DNA of 64,000 bases, from the NCBI GenBank assembly GCA_948474755.1, contig CAOLHI010000389.1:186001-250000 (forward strand), written 5' to 3'. Below are positions 45,161-55,860 of the stretch, piece after piece; position 1 is the stretch's first letter, and each line of letters opens with the position of its first letter. The stretch comes from Ctenosaura bakeri. Its lineage: Eukaryota > Chordata > Lepidosauria > Squamata > Iguanidae. Under the pieces are notes generated by a model. That model was not told the origin of the DNA and made no database searches. It saw only the letters and a program-made list of their open reading frames with translations. Made by a program: the position numbers and the translations under genes.

Positions 45161-46153
45161 GTTTTTAGCTGGTTCACACAATCACTCGGGGGGGGTAGAT
45201 ATTTCTGTCTCTTCGTAGATGACTTTAGCAGGTACATTTTCTGCTATGTGTTGAAGCAAAAGTCTGATGTGTGTCAAGTCCTCAAGAATTGGTGTTCCCT
45301 GATTGAGAGGCAGTTTGGTTGCTCTCTTCAAAAGTTGCAAACTGATAGAGGAGCTGAATTCTTGTCAGAAAACATGCAACAGTGGTTCAAAAAGAAAGGG
45401 ATCATTCACAGGACAACTGCCAGCTATTCTCCTCACCAAAATGGAGTGGCTGAGCGCAATGCAGGAGTTTTACAAACTCTGATGCACAGTCTGCTAACTG
45501 ATGCAGATCTGCCTCTGAGTTTTTGGGGTGAAGCAGTTCTGATTGCCTGTTACATACACAATAGGCTCTGGAGTAGTGTAATCAATGCAACCCCCTATGA
45601 GTATCTGTATAATAAACAGCCTTCCATTGCTCACATGAAGGTGTTTGGGAGTTTTGCCTGGGTGCACATTCCCAAAAGTCAAAGGAAAAAAGGAGAACCA
45701 AAAGCCCAGCGTCTGCGTTTTGTTGGTTATGAGAATTTTTGTAAAGGGTATCGCTTTCATGCTGGTGGTAATTCCTGTGTTGTGTCAAGAAATGCCTCCT
45801 TCGAGGAACACGCAAACTGGGCACGTGTTCAATCAGCGTCTGAAATTCTTCTTCCTGTGTCTAGCCAGCCTGCAGCGCAGCCAGCTCAGCCCTCAGTCTC
45901 CGCTCCCAGGCCCTCGAGGGTTAAAACAGAGGAGAGAGACTTGCGAAGGGGGAGAGCTGTAAGCGATGTGGCTGAGTCTAGCACAGGGGAGAGAGAGAGC
46001 GAAAGTATTCAGTTAAAAGGTCACGAAGTGCTGAGGAGGGGGAAGGCACCTCACAGAGTCAACCCGTCCTCAGAAGATCAAAAAGAAAAACAAAAGGCAT
46101 CCCCCCGCGTCGTTTCCCTGACGCTCAGGCAGTCCGTGTGTGTGCAGCTGTAG
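45161..46153 (+). pseudogene. Copia integrase, N-terminally truncated
   Basis: This frame begins inside the integrase core: 'GGGRYFCLFVDDFSRY' matches the strand after the first catalytic Asp. The second Asp is in 'QTDRGAEF' and the catalytic Glu in 'HQNGVAERN'. The zinc-binding HHCC domain and first catalytic Asp are missing with gag and protease. After the core come the 'KVFGSFAWVHIP' and 'KAQRLRFVGY' motifs of the GKGY-type region and a long charged, Ser/Pro-rich linker to the reverse transcriptase. The first ATG is at 45248. The frame runs into a stop at 46151-46153, one frame off the reverse transcriptase. In a complete element integrase joins the cDNA to host DNA; this copy cannot be active. 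Confidence 0.92.
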
Positions 46154-47706
46154 CTTCTGAACCGGAGAGTTTTGCTTCTCTTGAAAGATTGCCTGAGCGA
46201 CAGGCTCAGCCCTGGTGGGATGCCATGCAAAGTGAGATGGATTCAATTACTCAGCACAATGTGTATTCTCTGTGTAAATTACCCAAAGGTGTGAAACCAA
46301 TTGACAGTAAATGGGTTTACAAGCTAAAGACCTCTGCTGATGGGCAAGTGAAACACAAAGCGCGTTTAGTAGCACGCGGGTGTTTTCAAAATGAAAATTT
46401 TGATGAGATTTTCAGTCCCACAGTAAAACAGCAGTCTATCAGATTAGTTTTCTCCTTGGCAGCTCAAATGAATGCTGTGCTTACACACTTTGATATCACT
46501 ACTGCCTATCTCAATGCTGATTTGGAAGAAGAGGTTTACATGCTCCAACCTGATGGGTTTGAAGTTGAAGGAAAAGAGTCTTACGTTTGGAAACTGAAAC
46601 GTGCTCTTTATGGTCTGAAACAATCAGCCAGATGTTGGAATGTTTGTTTACACAATGCTCTGCAGGCGTGTGGTTTCAAACAAAGTGTTGCTGATCCTTG
46701 TGTATATGTCCGAGGGAAAGGGGAAAGTTTAGAAATTCTCCTTGCCTATGTGGATGATTTGTGTTTAGTTTCTGCTACACAAAATCAAGCACAAGTGTTT
46801 GAGAATGAACTGGGAAAAAAGTTCCAAGTCAAAAATCTGGGTCCAGTTCAAAATTTTCTGGGAATTGAAGTACAGCAAGTCAAAAATGGTTTTCTGCTGT
46901 GTCAGAAACAAAAGATTGTGAAGTTGTTAGAAAAATGCAACATGACTGACTGCAAGGCTGTAAAAACGCCTATGCTACCTGGGTTTATGAAAAACATTGG
47001 TGATGAAATGTTTCCTGACATACATCTGTATCAATCTGTCATTGGGAGTCTCTTGTACTTAGCAAGTACCTGCCGCCCTGATATTGCTCTGAGTGTAAAC
47101 ATTTTGGGCAGAGCGTGTGCTAAGCCTACCCAGTATCATTGGCAATGTGTGAAAAGAGTGCTTAGGTACCTGAAAGGTTCTTTGGAGTATTGTTTGTGTA
47201 TTTTTCCCAAAGAACAGCCTACATTGGTGTGTTACTCTGATAGTGATTTTGCAGAAGATGTGTCAGATTGCAAGAGCACATCTGGTTATGTTATCATTTA
47301 CAGTGGAGTGGTTATTGATTGGAAAACTAGGAAACAAACATGTTTATCTTTGTCAACAATGGAGGCTGAGTACGTGAGTTTGTCTACACTCTGTACTGAA
47401 CTAGAGTGGTTCATACAGTTGTTAAAAGATCTGGAAGTCCATGTTCCACAACCAGTACAAATATATTGTGATTCACAAGCCTGTATTCACATGGCAGGTT
47501 CTGACAGAACTTCCTCTCGCTCAAAGCACATTGACATTAAGTTTCACAATGTAAAGTTGTTTTTGCGAGATGGGAAAGGATCTCTCACTTATGTGCCTTC
47601 AGAATGTAACTTAGCTGATGTGTTTACTAAACCACTATCTGCTGAGACATTTGGTCAGCTTGTAAGTAAACTGGGATTGACAAAGCTTCCAGTCCAAAGT
47701 GGCTAA
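46138..47706 (+). CDS. Copia reverse transcriptase and RNase H
   Basis: An uninterrupted frame of over 520 residues. Visible blocks: 'QPWWDAMQSEMDSI' and 'SKWVYKLK...KARLVARG' at the start of the polymerase, 'FDITTAYLNADL' with the first catalytic Asp, 'ALYGLKQSARCW', and 'YVDDLCLV', the YVDD active site. Next come 'KFQVKNLG...FLGIEV' and 'YQSVIGSLLYLASTCRPDI'. RNase H follows: 'CYSDSDFAEDVSDCKSTSGY', 'LSTMEAEYVSL', 'IYCDSQACIHM' and 'SKHIDIKFHNVK'. The frame is open well upstream of 46138 and has no certain start of its own; normally it is part of Gag-Pol. All catalytic residues I can check are present. The upstream integrase is in another frame, so a one-base change or a programmed shift lies between about 46020 and 46140. 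Confidence 0.95.
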   Translation: MCAAVASEPESFASLERLPERQAQPWWDAMQSEMDSITQHNVYSLCKLPKGVKPIDSKWVYKLKTSADGQVKHKARLVARGCFQNENFDEIFSPTVKQQSIRLVFSLAAQMNAVLTHFDITTAYLNADLEEEVYMLQPDGFEVEGKESYVWKLKRALYGLKQSARCWNVCLHNALQACGFKQSVADPCVYVRGKGESLEILLAYVDDLCLVSATQNQAQVFENELGKKFQVKNLGPVQNFLGIEVQQVKNGFLLCQKQKIVKLLEKCNMTDCKAVKTPMLPGFMKNIGDEMFPDIHLYQSVIGSLLYLASTCRPDIALSVNILGRACAKPTQYHWQCVKRVLRYLKGSLEYCLCIFPKEQPTLVCYSDSDFAEDVSDCKSTSGYVIIYSGVVIDWKTRKQTCLSLSTMEAEYVSLSTLCTELEWFIQLLKDLEVHVPQPVQIYCDSQACIHMAGSDRTSSRSKHIDIKFHNVKLFLRDGKGSLTYVPSECNLADVFTKPLSAETFGQLVSKLGLTKLPVQSG

Positions 47707-47730
47707 ATATGTGACTAAAATTTGTTCCAC

Positions 47731-47744
47731 AAGGAGTAGGGGAG
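47731..47744 (+). promoter_or_regulatory. Copia polypurine tract
   Basis: AAGGAGTAGGGGAG directly before the 3' LTR. One T interrupts the purines. It would prime plus-strand DNA synthesis. Confidence 0.85.
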
Positions 47745-48291
47745 TGTTGCATTATGTGGATGCATAATGGACTCCTTGCTCCACAAATTTCTCACAGCTC
47801 TTGTGTGTGTGTGTGTGAGAAAGCAAACTGTTACAAACCTGTTGTTATGGCTAGCCAGTTCCATGGGAAACTTTTCCTCAGCGTTATCAGCTTGTCCGGA
47901 ACTGGCACACAGCTGCGCCATCATATGTGTTTTTGCTACATGACATGTTATGGCTATGAACTTGTTATTCACGCTTGTTGTCATGAGTTGAAGGTGCCTA
48001 CAGCATGTTTACTGCATATCATATAAACCCCATGCCTTGTGTAAAAGTCTCTCTGTTCTTTTCTCTTTGCACTCTGTTGCTGATCTGCCATGATGTTCGG
48101 CAGAATAGATTTTGTTTCTGCAACTTAGGCTGTTTTGAGATTCTTTTTTACTAATAAACGTAGTCAACCTGCTAGTATGACCTCAGCAGTGTTTTGTTAC
48201 TTGCTACGTGAAGCAGGCATGAAGTCTAAAGCAAGCAGGAGTTTTTATTTCTTTTTATCAGCAGGAGTTTCTAGACTCCTGTTTTGCAACA
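47745..48291 (+). repeat. Copia 3' LTR (547 bp)
   Basis: Same length and, by line-by-line reading, the same sequence as the 5' LTR. TATAAA is at 48022-48027 and AATAAA at 48153-48158. The poly(A) signal here would end the element's RNA. Confidence 0.96.
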
Positions 48292-48296
48292 GAAGA
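48292..48296 (+). other. Right target-site duplication of the copia element
   Basis: GAAGA directly after the 3' LTR, equal to 44525-44529. Confidence 0.95.
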
Positions 48297-49194
48297 TGTG
48301 TCATGAGGTAGCTGTTCCTGCTGCAATGGTCACAAAACAGGTAGACGGGCAGGGTCTCTTCCCTGGGAACAATTTTGCCAGGGACTACAAGCAGAGTCAG
48401 TCTACCAAAATCATCCTCCTCTCTTTCATCTTCTAGATGCCTGACAGCAAGGGTGCATGGGTGGGTGATGGAAGCAAGTGGCACAGAAAGTCTCGAGGGC
48501 TTCGCACATTGGCCCTTCCTGGGCTTAATAGCTGCTTGAGCAAGGGGAGGACACAGAACTGCACAAAGCAGAATCCTAGCCATAGAGAAGAGGTAACTAC
48601 ATTTTATAAAGAGCAAAAGCACCTAATTTTCTTGTTGGGAAGAAGAGAGAAGTGGCAAGCTCATGAACTTCTGGTTCACCCCAAGATAGGTGAGAATTTC
48701 ATTTGTTCCTTTTTTGGAGTTTAAAAAAAAAATACAAAGTTCACTAATGTCTTCCTAATTTTGCAAGACAAAAACTTACAGTTTCTAACATTGGAATATA
48801 GAGGTAAATAAAACTAGTAAGAGTTATTCATCCAAACACAGGTGTTTTGCTCTAAAATTTTGGAATTTAAACCTGGGCCAGTCAACCATGTTTGTGGTGC
48901 CTAAAGGCCCATCTAAACAGATTGGAAAAACCAAAAAGTTGCTCATCTTGTTCCTATCCTTTCTGTTTTATTTTGTTTCGAGATTTCCCTATCCCGAAGT
49001 GTTTCCAGGAAACAGCATTTATAAGGACTTTCTATTCCCATTCCCCAGGTCAGTTTGAATTAACCCAGTATTTCCCAAAATGAAATGTACCTCTCCATGG
49101 CTGGCTGGGTGTGTTATCTTGAAACTAACAAAGATGGCTGCTGCCAGGAGACACAGTGATTGTTCCAAGGACAGCAGATTCTACAGAGATCAAG

Positions 49195-49300
49195 TGAGGG
49201 CCTTGAGGCCCTCCCAAAACTGCAAACCCTGGGATTCCATAGGATGTTGAAAGTGGAATAATAGCACTATAACAGTCTAGTGTGGAAATGGCCTTTGACT
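49195..49300 (+). repeat. Family C palindromic MITE, right half
   Basis: 'aaaccctgggattccataggatgttgaaagtggaataatagcactataacagtctagtgtggaaatggcc' equals one arm of the complete palindrome at 27720-27919. The other arm is absent. Confidence 0.65.
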
Positions 49301-50734
49301 ATAACTCCTGAATAATAATTTCAAAAAAGGGATCAGTGGAAATTGGCGAAAGTCAATCTGCATCTAGATGTGACACGTGATCAGTGGGAGGAAGAGGAGG
49401 AAGTACACAAAGGGGCAAGGAGTAAAGGAAACTCAGGATATTTCAGGAAAGCGTTTGAATGCAAAACGATGAGTGTGCAGGTAAAATCAAAACAAAAAGA
49501 ACTGGAAAGTTTTGATACTTCCAGGGACTTTTTTTCCTTTTTGGATAGGCCCTGAATTAATACCACTTATTTTTCCTCCACTATTAAGTGCCTCATTTTT
49601 GGGCACCCTACATGTCAGTCAGACAATACATGAACTTTTCCATACTGGGAAATATTATTGGTAGTTGAGAATTCCACTCACTTAAACTTATCAAAATTCC
49701 TAGATTTCTTCATGCATTCAAGGAAAGAACTTGAAATTAAGACAGATTCATCCATACTTAGCTAAAACACATTTTAGGTCTACGTCCAAGTAAGGCCACT
49801 GGGGCTCTTATTGTCTGCATTGATTACTAATCATCACATTTTCCTTTGTACTGCTTTTATTTTTTTCCTCCCTCATTTTTGGCTTTGCCAGGTCCATTGA
49901 ATTTAGTACGTGTCTGTGTTAGTTTAGTCTGCTATGATAGTAATTTAATTTGGCATGGGAACTGTTTTTCATGCTGGGTAAAAGAAGGCAAGGAATGAAC
50001 AAATCGTCTTGGCCTGTTAGCAGATTTTCTTTACAAGTCACGAAATGACTTTGAGATACCTGAGTGTTGTGTTGTGCTGGACATGTGTTTATGACCCTGG
50101 GATAAATTAGTACTAACTCCTCAAGATAATCGCCTTGTATCCAAATGTTTGTGTAGCTTTAGTTTTCCCTGGTAGATCCTTACAAATTACGTCTATTTGC
50201 ATAATAACAAGCAATTAACATTACATAATTACATGTATGCACAGACCATTCAGGAAGATGTTGTAAATCTGAAGAACAGGGGTCACATCATAGTCCCTGT
50301 CTCTCAACCATAATGATTTTTTTCCTAAAGGCTAATTGTTGGGTGGGTATGCATATTACAGAAGTGTTAACTGTTTCCTCCGCCCAGAGGAATAGCATCT
50401 GAACAGAACCTTTTTCTTAGGCTAATTTATTTTAGGGGTAAGCTGCCATTTGGGCAGATAGCTAGGAAAGGAAAAGCCAAAGTTTCACTCCACTACATCT
50501 TCATTTTCCTCAAATTCCCACCCCAGCCATGCAAGCAATTAAACTTAGATAGAAGGTTCTTTTTTATGCAAATGAGATTGGGAAGAATTATTTAGACCCT
50601 GAAATACATCTGGACCTACAGCTTTAGTTCAGAAAATACTGTCCTGTTTTCTTAGGCCACTTGCCAGAACATCCCTTCTGGGTATTTCAGAGAAACAGGA
50701 CAGTTCCCTATTCTACACAAGATGATGGCCTAAT

Positions 50735-50885
50735 TCAGTGGTTCTCAGCATTGGTCTGCAAATGTTTTTGTTGGACTTCAGTGTGCAAAAGCCTGAGCTA
50801 GTTTGGCCAGTGGTCAGGGCTTGTGGGGACTGTAGTCAAATGACATCTGAGGATCCAAATTTGGGATCCCTTGATCTAATGAAAA
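50735..50885. repeat. Palindromic MITE family D or hAT-like copy
   Basis: 'cagtggttctcagcattggtctgcaaatg' opens like a hAT-type repeat. 'tgttggacttcagtgtgcaaaa' is mirrored by 'gtggggactgtagtcaaatgac'. Diverged. Confidence 0.45.
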
Positions 50886-51502
50886 GCACCGTCCTATTTA
50901 CTTTCATGCAGTGCTAGTCTTCTTCTGTTAGCATATGGGGGAAGTAATTTCCATGAGGTGGTTGTTCAAAGCTGGTGGTATAAAACTTAATTTGTTTTGG
51001 CAGCTGTGGATGGTGGTGTGGATCTTCTCCATACTATGCAACAGGTTTCAGCAGCATGGTGCTCATCCGTTGCCACCATAGTGTGGATTAGCCACAACTG
51101 TGCAAACTGTTTTCAGCTAGGCTCCATATGGCTGGTGCGATGTTAAGGATTCCTCAGCCTTCTGAAAAAAATGTGTTGTCTGTAGTCTTTATGTAGTGTC
51201 TAGAGGTGGCAGTGTTCACACTGACACATAAAATTGATTGCTATTCTTGGCTCCTGCATTATATTTCTTGGTTCTGCTTTGTTTGTTTCTCTTCGCTTTG
51301 GTTCCAGCCCTAAATCTGGCCACAGTCCTATGCCATAATCAAGATATTTGGCCAACGTATATAGAAAATATGAATTGGCTCTTCAGCATTTGCAATTGGG
51401 CCAGATAACTTGACTGCTTTGCCAGACTCTGTAGGAAGTTTGAGAGTGATGTTGTTTCTAGTGTCTTTTCTGCAGAACAGATGAACTAGTAGTCCTGCCT
51501 TT

Positions 51503-51624
51503 CAGAATCATAAATGCTGCCTTATGTAGTGTAGAGTTTTAATATGCCTGAGCCATCTACTCTCAGAATAATAAATGCTGTCTTGTGTAATGTGGAGTTT
51601 TAATATGTCTGAGCCCTGTTCTCT
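51503..51624 (+). repeat. 61-bp tandem duplication
   Basis: Two consecutive copies of a 61-bp unit (51503-51563 and 51564-51624), each starting CAGAAT and containing 'ataaatgctg' and 'gttttaatatg'. They differ at a few positions, mostly transitions. Non-coding. Confidence 0.8.
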
Positions 51625-51889
51625 GCGTTTCTACTTTGGCCCTCTTCATGCATGACAGTTTTTAAGTGTAGCTATAAGAGGATGGTATGAGGTGGGGTGA
51701 CTTACCATTCAAATTTAGTAGTTGGTTACATATTTATCTTATTTTTCAACCAAAACAGTTGATTGGAGTGGCTAATATGCCATTAATAATTTAAAAAGAT
51801 AGCCCTTGGTTTCAGATTTAAAGTCACTGAAGCAGACCACAAATGGAAAAATGAATGTGAAAGAAAGCAAATAGTCTTTCTTTTCTTCA

Positions 51890-52262
51890 AATAGTCTTGT
51901 CTCGTCTCCCTCTGCTGGAATGGCTGCTGGTGGTGACAGGTGAGGGAGGAGACTTCTATTAGGTGTTTTTTCAGGAGGGATGATGGAATGGCCCTGGTTT
52001 GCCCTCTCCTCTGTTTACAGCCTGTGTAAATACCCTCCAGCTGCCTCAATTTGGAAGGATGGTCTCAGTTAACTATTCTTCTGTTGTACCACATTTTCAG
52101 CTGCTTTTAAAACATCCCAGTTTCTCTCTCCTTTTCCTAATTTTCCCCCTCCGTCTTTGCTTACTTCCATTGCTGCAAACTGAGTTCCAAAGTACAAAAG
52201 TAGTTTGTCCTCAATTATCTCATCAGGGGAAAGGGGAGGAATCTTGCTCTTATCCATAGGCT
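51890..52262. repeat. Unclassified interspersed repeat
   Basis: Its right part (52140-52255) matches 15090-15215 ('tgctgcaaactgagttccaaagtacaaaagtagtttg'). Pyrimidine-rich text precedes it ('ctctctccttttcctaattttcc'). Two copies in one window suggest a moderately common family. No coding motif. Confidence 0.45.
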
Positions 52263-52311
52263 CAAGTAAAAGGAAATGGCTGAAGCCTCTGTTACCTTTT
52301 GTCATATTCTT

Positions 52312-53465
52312 AGAATCAGAAGAGAGCACAAGGGCCATTGAGTCCAACTCCCTGCCATGCAGGCATACACAATCAAAGCACTCCTAACAGATAGCCATCC
52401 AGCCTCTGTTTAAAAACCTGCAAAGAAGGAGACTTCACCACACTCCAAGGCAGTGTATTCCACTGTCAAACTGATTAGGAAGTTGTTCCTAATGTTTAAG
52501 TGGAATCTCTTTTCCTGTAGGTTGAAGATATTGCTTCTTGCCCTAGTCTGTAGAGCAGCAGAAACCAAGCTTGTTCCATCCTCCATATGACATCCCTTCA
52601 AATATTTAAACACAGCTGTCATGTCACTTCTTGAGTTTCTGTTCTCCAGGCTAAACATATGTAGGTTCCTAAGCCACTCCTCATAGGGCACGGTTTCCAG
52701 GCCATTTTGGTCACCCTCTTCTGGACACATTCAAGCTTGTCAATATCCTTCTTGAATAGTGGTGCTCAAAAATGGACACACTATTCCAGGCAAGATCTGA
52801 CCAAAGCAGAATAGAGTGGTACTGTTACTTCCCTTGACCTAGACATCGTATTCCTATTGATGCAGCCTAGAATTGCATTGGCTTTTTTAGCTGCCGCATC
52901 ACACTGCAGACTCACATTCAGTTTGCGATCTACTAAAACTCCTAGATCCCTTTCACATAAACTGCGGTCAAGCCAGGTGTCATCCATCCTATACGCGTGC
53001 ATTTCTTTTTTGCTACCTAAGTGTAGTACCTTACATTTCTCCCCACTGAAATTCATTTTATTAGTTTTGGCCCAGCTCTCTAATCTGTTAAAGTGATTTG
53101 AATTCTGAACCTGTCCTCTGGGATATTAGCTACCTCTCCTAACTTGGTGTCATCTGCACATTTCATAAGAATGCCCACCTATTCCCTCATCCAAGCCATT
53201 GACAAAGATTGAATAGCACTGGGCCCAGGACAGAACTCTGTGGCACCCCACTATTTACATCTCTCCAGGATGAAGAGGAGCAATTGGTAAATATCCTTTA
53301 TGTTCTGTTCGTCAACCAGCTATAAATACTCCTAACAGTAGCATTGTCTAGCCAACATTTTACTGGCTTATGGGGGATCTTGTCATAGGCCTTACTGAAA
53401 TTAAGATATGTTATATCCACAGCATTCCCTTCATCTACTTAGCTTGTAATTTCTAATTAATAACT
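52312..53465 (-). mobile_element. CR1 LINE, 5'-truncated, minus strand
   Basis: Read on the minus strand from 53460: end of the RT palm ('GLDEGI'-like text and the F-A-D-type region, much decayed), then 'MNFSGEKCKVLHLGSKKE', 'CERDLGVLVDRKLNV', 'DAAAKKANAILGCINR', 'SREVTVPLYSALVR', 'YEEWLRNLHMF', 'FKYLKGCHMEDG', 'NLQEKRFHLNIRNNF'. The 3' UTR faces 52312 and includes the complement of 'ggagttggactcaatggcc'. Several frame breaks; about 1.15 kb remain. Confidence 0.9.
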
Positions 53466-53493
53466 TGTATGATCATGACCACATGTGTCATTT

Positions 53494-53665
53494 GGCCACA
53501 TGTGTCCTAGTTTTCATCTGTGAAATGTTGGGGAGTATGAGGAGGGAACTGGCAAAACCCACCTCTGAGTATTCTTTGCCTAAGAAAATTCTATGAAATT
53601 TGTGTAGTTGCCATAAGTCAACAGACAGCTTGAAGGCATATGCACACATGAACACATATACACAC
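53494..53665 (+). repeat. tRNA-derived SINE copy (body and tail)
   Basis: 'ttggccacatgtgtcctagttttcatctgtgaaatg' (also at 17087) leads into 'ggaactggcaaaaccc', 'gcctaagaaaattctatgaaatt' and 'gccataagtcaacagacagcttgaaggcatatg', followed by a short CA-rich tail. Confidence 0.65.
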
Positions 53666-54008
53666 ACATGCCCGTGCAATCGGCTGCACCTTTCTGTTGA
53701 GTGTGTATGTTTAATGGCAAACCCAATGGGTCGATGTATATGTGAAAACTATACTTTCTAAAATGAATTTTAGATAAAATACTCTAAGAGAAGACCAAAT
53801 GCAGCCATTTGGCCCTCTAAACTAGTCTGCTTAGTCATGGTGAAGGACAGCTTTACAGCCTATAACACTTTATCTGTGTGAGCGTAAGATTCATCTGCCA
53901 ATCTAATTGGCTCTTGTATGTGAAATGGTGAAGAGGTACCCGTTGTCCTTTGTCTCAGGCAGCAAAATGTTTTTGGACTGGCATTGTACTTATGGACATA
54001 CACAATTA

Positions 54009-54318
54009 CAGGCATACCTTAGTTGACAAAGTAGGTGTGTTCCTGTGCACTACTTCTTGAACAGAAAATTTGATATCAGAGGCAAAAAAAGCATGGAAAG
54101 AATAGGGAAAGGTTCCTACAGTAGAAGAGGAAAGCAGTTCAGCTTATTTTAGCAAATGGTTTGTGCAAAACTATCAATATGCACATGTGAAATAAAACAA
54201 TGTGATCAGGTAAGACTTATATAAGTTAACAAAACTTTTCTAGAGGCATTGTCCAAAATGCACCAAGAGATCCATCAACCTCCATATTCTCATGTTTTCC
54301 ATTTTCGTGGCCAGACTT
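54009..54318 (+). mobile_element. Mariner-like MITE family F, right-truncated copy
   Basis: Starts CAGGCATACCTTAGTTGAC and follows the left half of 31897-32635 ('gaacagaaaatttgatatcagaggc', 'aaaatgcaccaagagat', 'ttccattttcgtggccagac'). It stops at about 54318, where another repeat begins. Confidence 0.6.
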
Positions 54319-54354
54319 GTAGGTCTATGTTTTTGTGGTTTTTTAAAACAGGCT

Positions 54355-54520
54355 GAAGATGGTTGTTGTGGGTTTTCTGGGCTTTGAGACCGTGTTCTAT
54401 TAGTATTTTCTCCTGACATTTCACCTGCATCTGTAGCTGACATCTTCAGAGGATCTAGTGAGATTAGTAGACACCAGACTACTGGTTCCACGATTTCATA
54501 GGTTAGAACCATAGCAGTTA
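54355..54520 (+). repeat. Common squamate interspersed repeat fragment
   Basis: 'ttgttgtgggttttctgggctttgagaccgtgttc' and 'tctcctgacatttcacctgcatctgtagctgacatcttcagaggatc' match a repeat met often in lizard genomes (usual text GGTTTTCCGGGCTGTATGGCC...CTGACGTTTCGCCTGCAT). The class is not assigned. Confidence 0.5.
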
Positions 54521-54524
54521 AAGT

Positions 54525-54565
54525 GGAATAATAGCACTATAATTCTGTAGTATGAATGTGCTCCT
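54525..54565 (+). repeat. Family C MITE arm fragment
   Basis: 'agtggaataatagcactataattctgtagtatgaatg' is a decayed piece of the 27720 palindrome arm. Confidence 0.5.
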
Positions 54566-55357
54566 GGTAATTGTTTATTTTTCAGGCTCAATGTTCCTCA
54601 TCTATAAAATAAGAGTACTACTTATTTGTTGATACCTCACCTGTAGATCAGTATATATATCACTGTCTGGTTCATGGGGTGCTGTAGGTAATTGATTTGC
54701 CCCACCCTGTGTATCTCTGCTTGGTAAATTTTATTGTTCTAGTAACACAGGCTATTTTGTTCCTTACTGGTCTAGAGTAATAAAAGTTATGATTAAGCTT
54801 TCCAGGTTTGCGTAAGTACAAAATACAGAAGGAAGTTATGGACCAGTTCATACTTTACATGCCAGATGTGTTTGCCATCTGTGCACTGCAAGTCATTTAC
54901 TGTAAAAGGTGTTAGTGAGATGGGATGAGTCAGAGCAACTGTGGCTCAGAGTTCATTATAAAGATCATGCCATTGTGAGAGTTGGAAAGGCATTTATTTT
55001 ATTCTTTATGCGCTGCTGCCATTCTGCTCACAGAAAGTCATCCAGCAGAACTGTTCCAGTCTGCTGTGACTACTCCATCAAATTCCAATGCTGAATCAAT
55101 TCAAGTTTACTGTGACAACTTTGTTAGACCCTTGTGCATAGAATTGTTGAGGCTTGAATGATTTGGGTGCTGTAGCTGGAATGAACACTTAACAGGAAAT
55201 GTTATTACCTTGTGTTTGTTATGTTCGCTTCAATCAGTGCTTGGGAAAATACATGCCACCTCTTGTGCTCTTGACAGCCTATCTGGCTAATAAAAGCTGT
55301 CAGGGACTGAGTACAAAAAGGAGGGAGGATAGAAAAGAAACCTGGGCTTAAAGCAAA

Positions 55358-55381
55358 ATAAATAAATAAATAAATAAATTC
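55358..55381 (+). repeat. (AAAT)n microsatellite
   Basis: Five to six AAAT units. Confidence 0.85.
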
Positions 55382-55779
55382 ACCTGCAAAAGTGAAAGGT
55401 AGAACCAGGGACCTTGAATGTGCCCAAATTTAGAATTTGATTGACAAACATCTGTGGTGAAATTTCCTTGCTTTTGGGGTGCAACCACACAATTTTGACT
55501 CTGGTGTTAAATAAGAGGAGGTTTTTCCTTTTTTTTCAGAGAAAATACTAGGGCACACCGTATGCTGTTTAAATTAGCATGGGGAGACTGATCTCTAGAC
55601 TTCCCTGTTTTCAGAGATAAAGCTCCAACCATAACGTTTTGCATCAAAATGAAATGTTTTTTTTTCTTTTCTTGTTTGAGGATATACATACAAAAATCTA
55701 AGTAGAAATCTTAATGTACAGAACACTGTTTTTATTTACTTTTCCTAATTTGCATTGCTATTCAATTTTTCTGCCAAGA

Positions 55780-55860
55780 CCAGTGGTTCCCAACCTTTTT
55801 TTTCCCCACTTGTATACCCCTCGGCAGCCCATTTCCATAAATTGTATTCCTCATATTGGC
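55780..55860 (+). repeat. hAT-type repeat end fragment
   Basis: 'ccagtggttcccaacc' followed by a T run, 'ccccacttgtatacccc' and 'ccatttccataaattgtattcctc'. This is a typical left end of a hAT non-autonomous family (CAGTGGTTCCCAACC). The right end was not found. Confidence 0.5.

Larger units (their letters stand above)
44530..48291 (+). mobile_element. Ty1/copia LTR retrotransposon, young, internally deleted
   Basis: A 3762-bp element with two 547-bp LTRs (TGTTGC...GCAACA), a tRNA primer site directly after the 5' LTR, a purine tract directly before the 3' LTR, and a 5-bp target duplication. The order of domains is integrase before reverse transcriptase and RNase H, which defines copia (gypsy has the reverse order). 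The internal part is only 2668 bp: gag, protease and the first part of integrase are missing, whereas full copia elements are near 5 kb. The two LTRs show no difference by eye, so the insertion is very recent. It sits in FBLN5 intron 4 in the same orientation as the gene. Confidence 0.97.
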
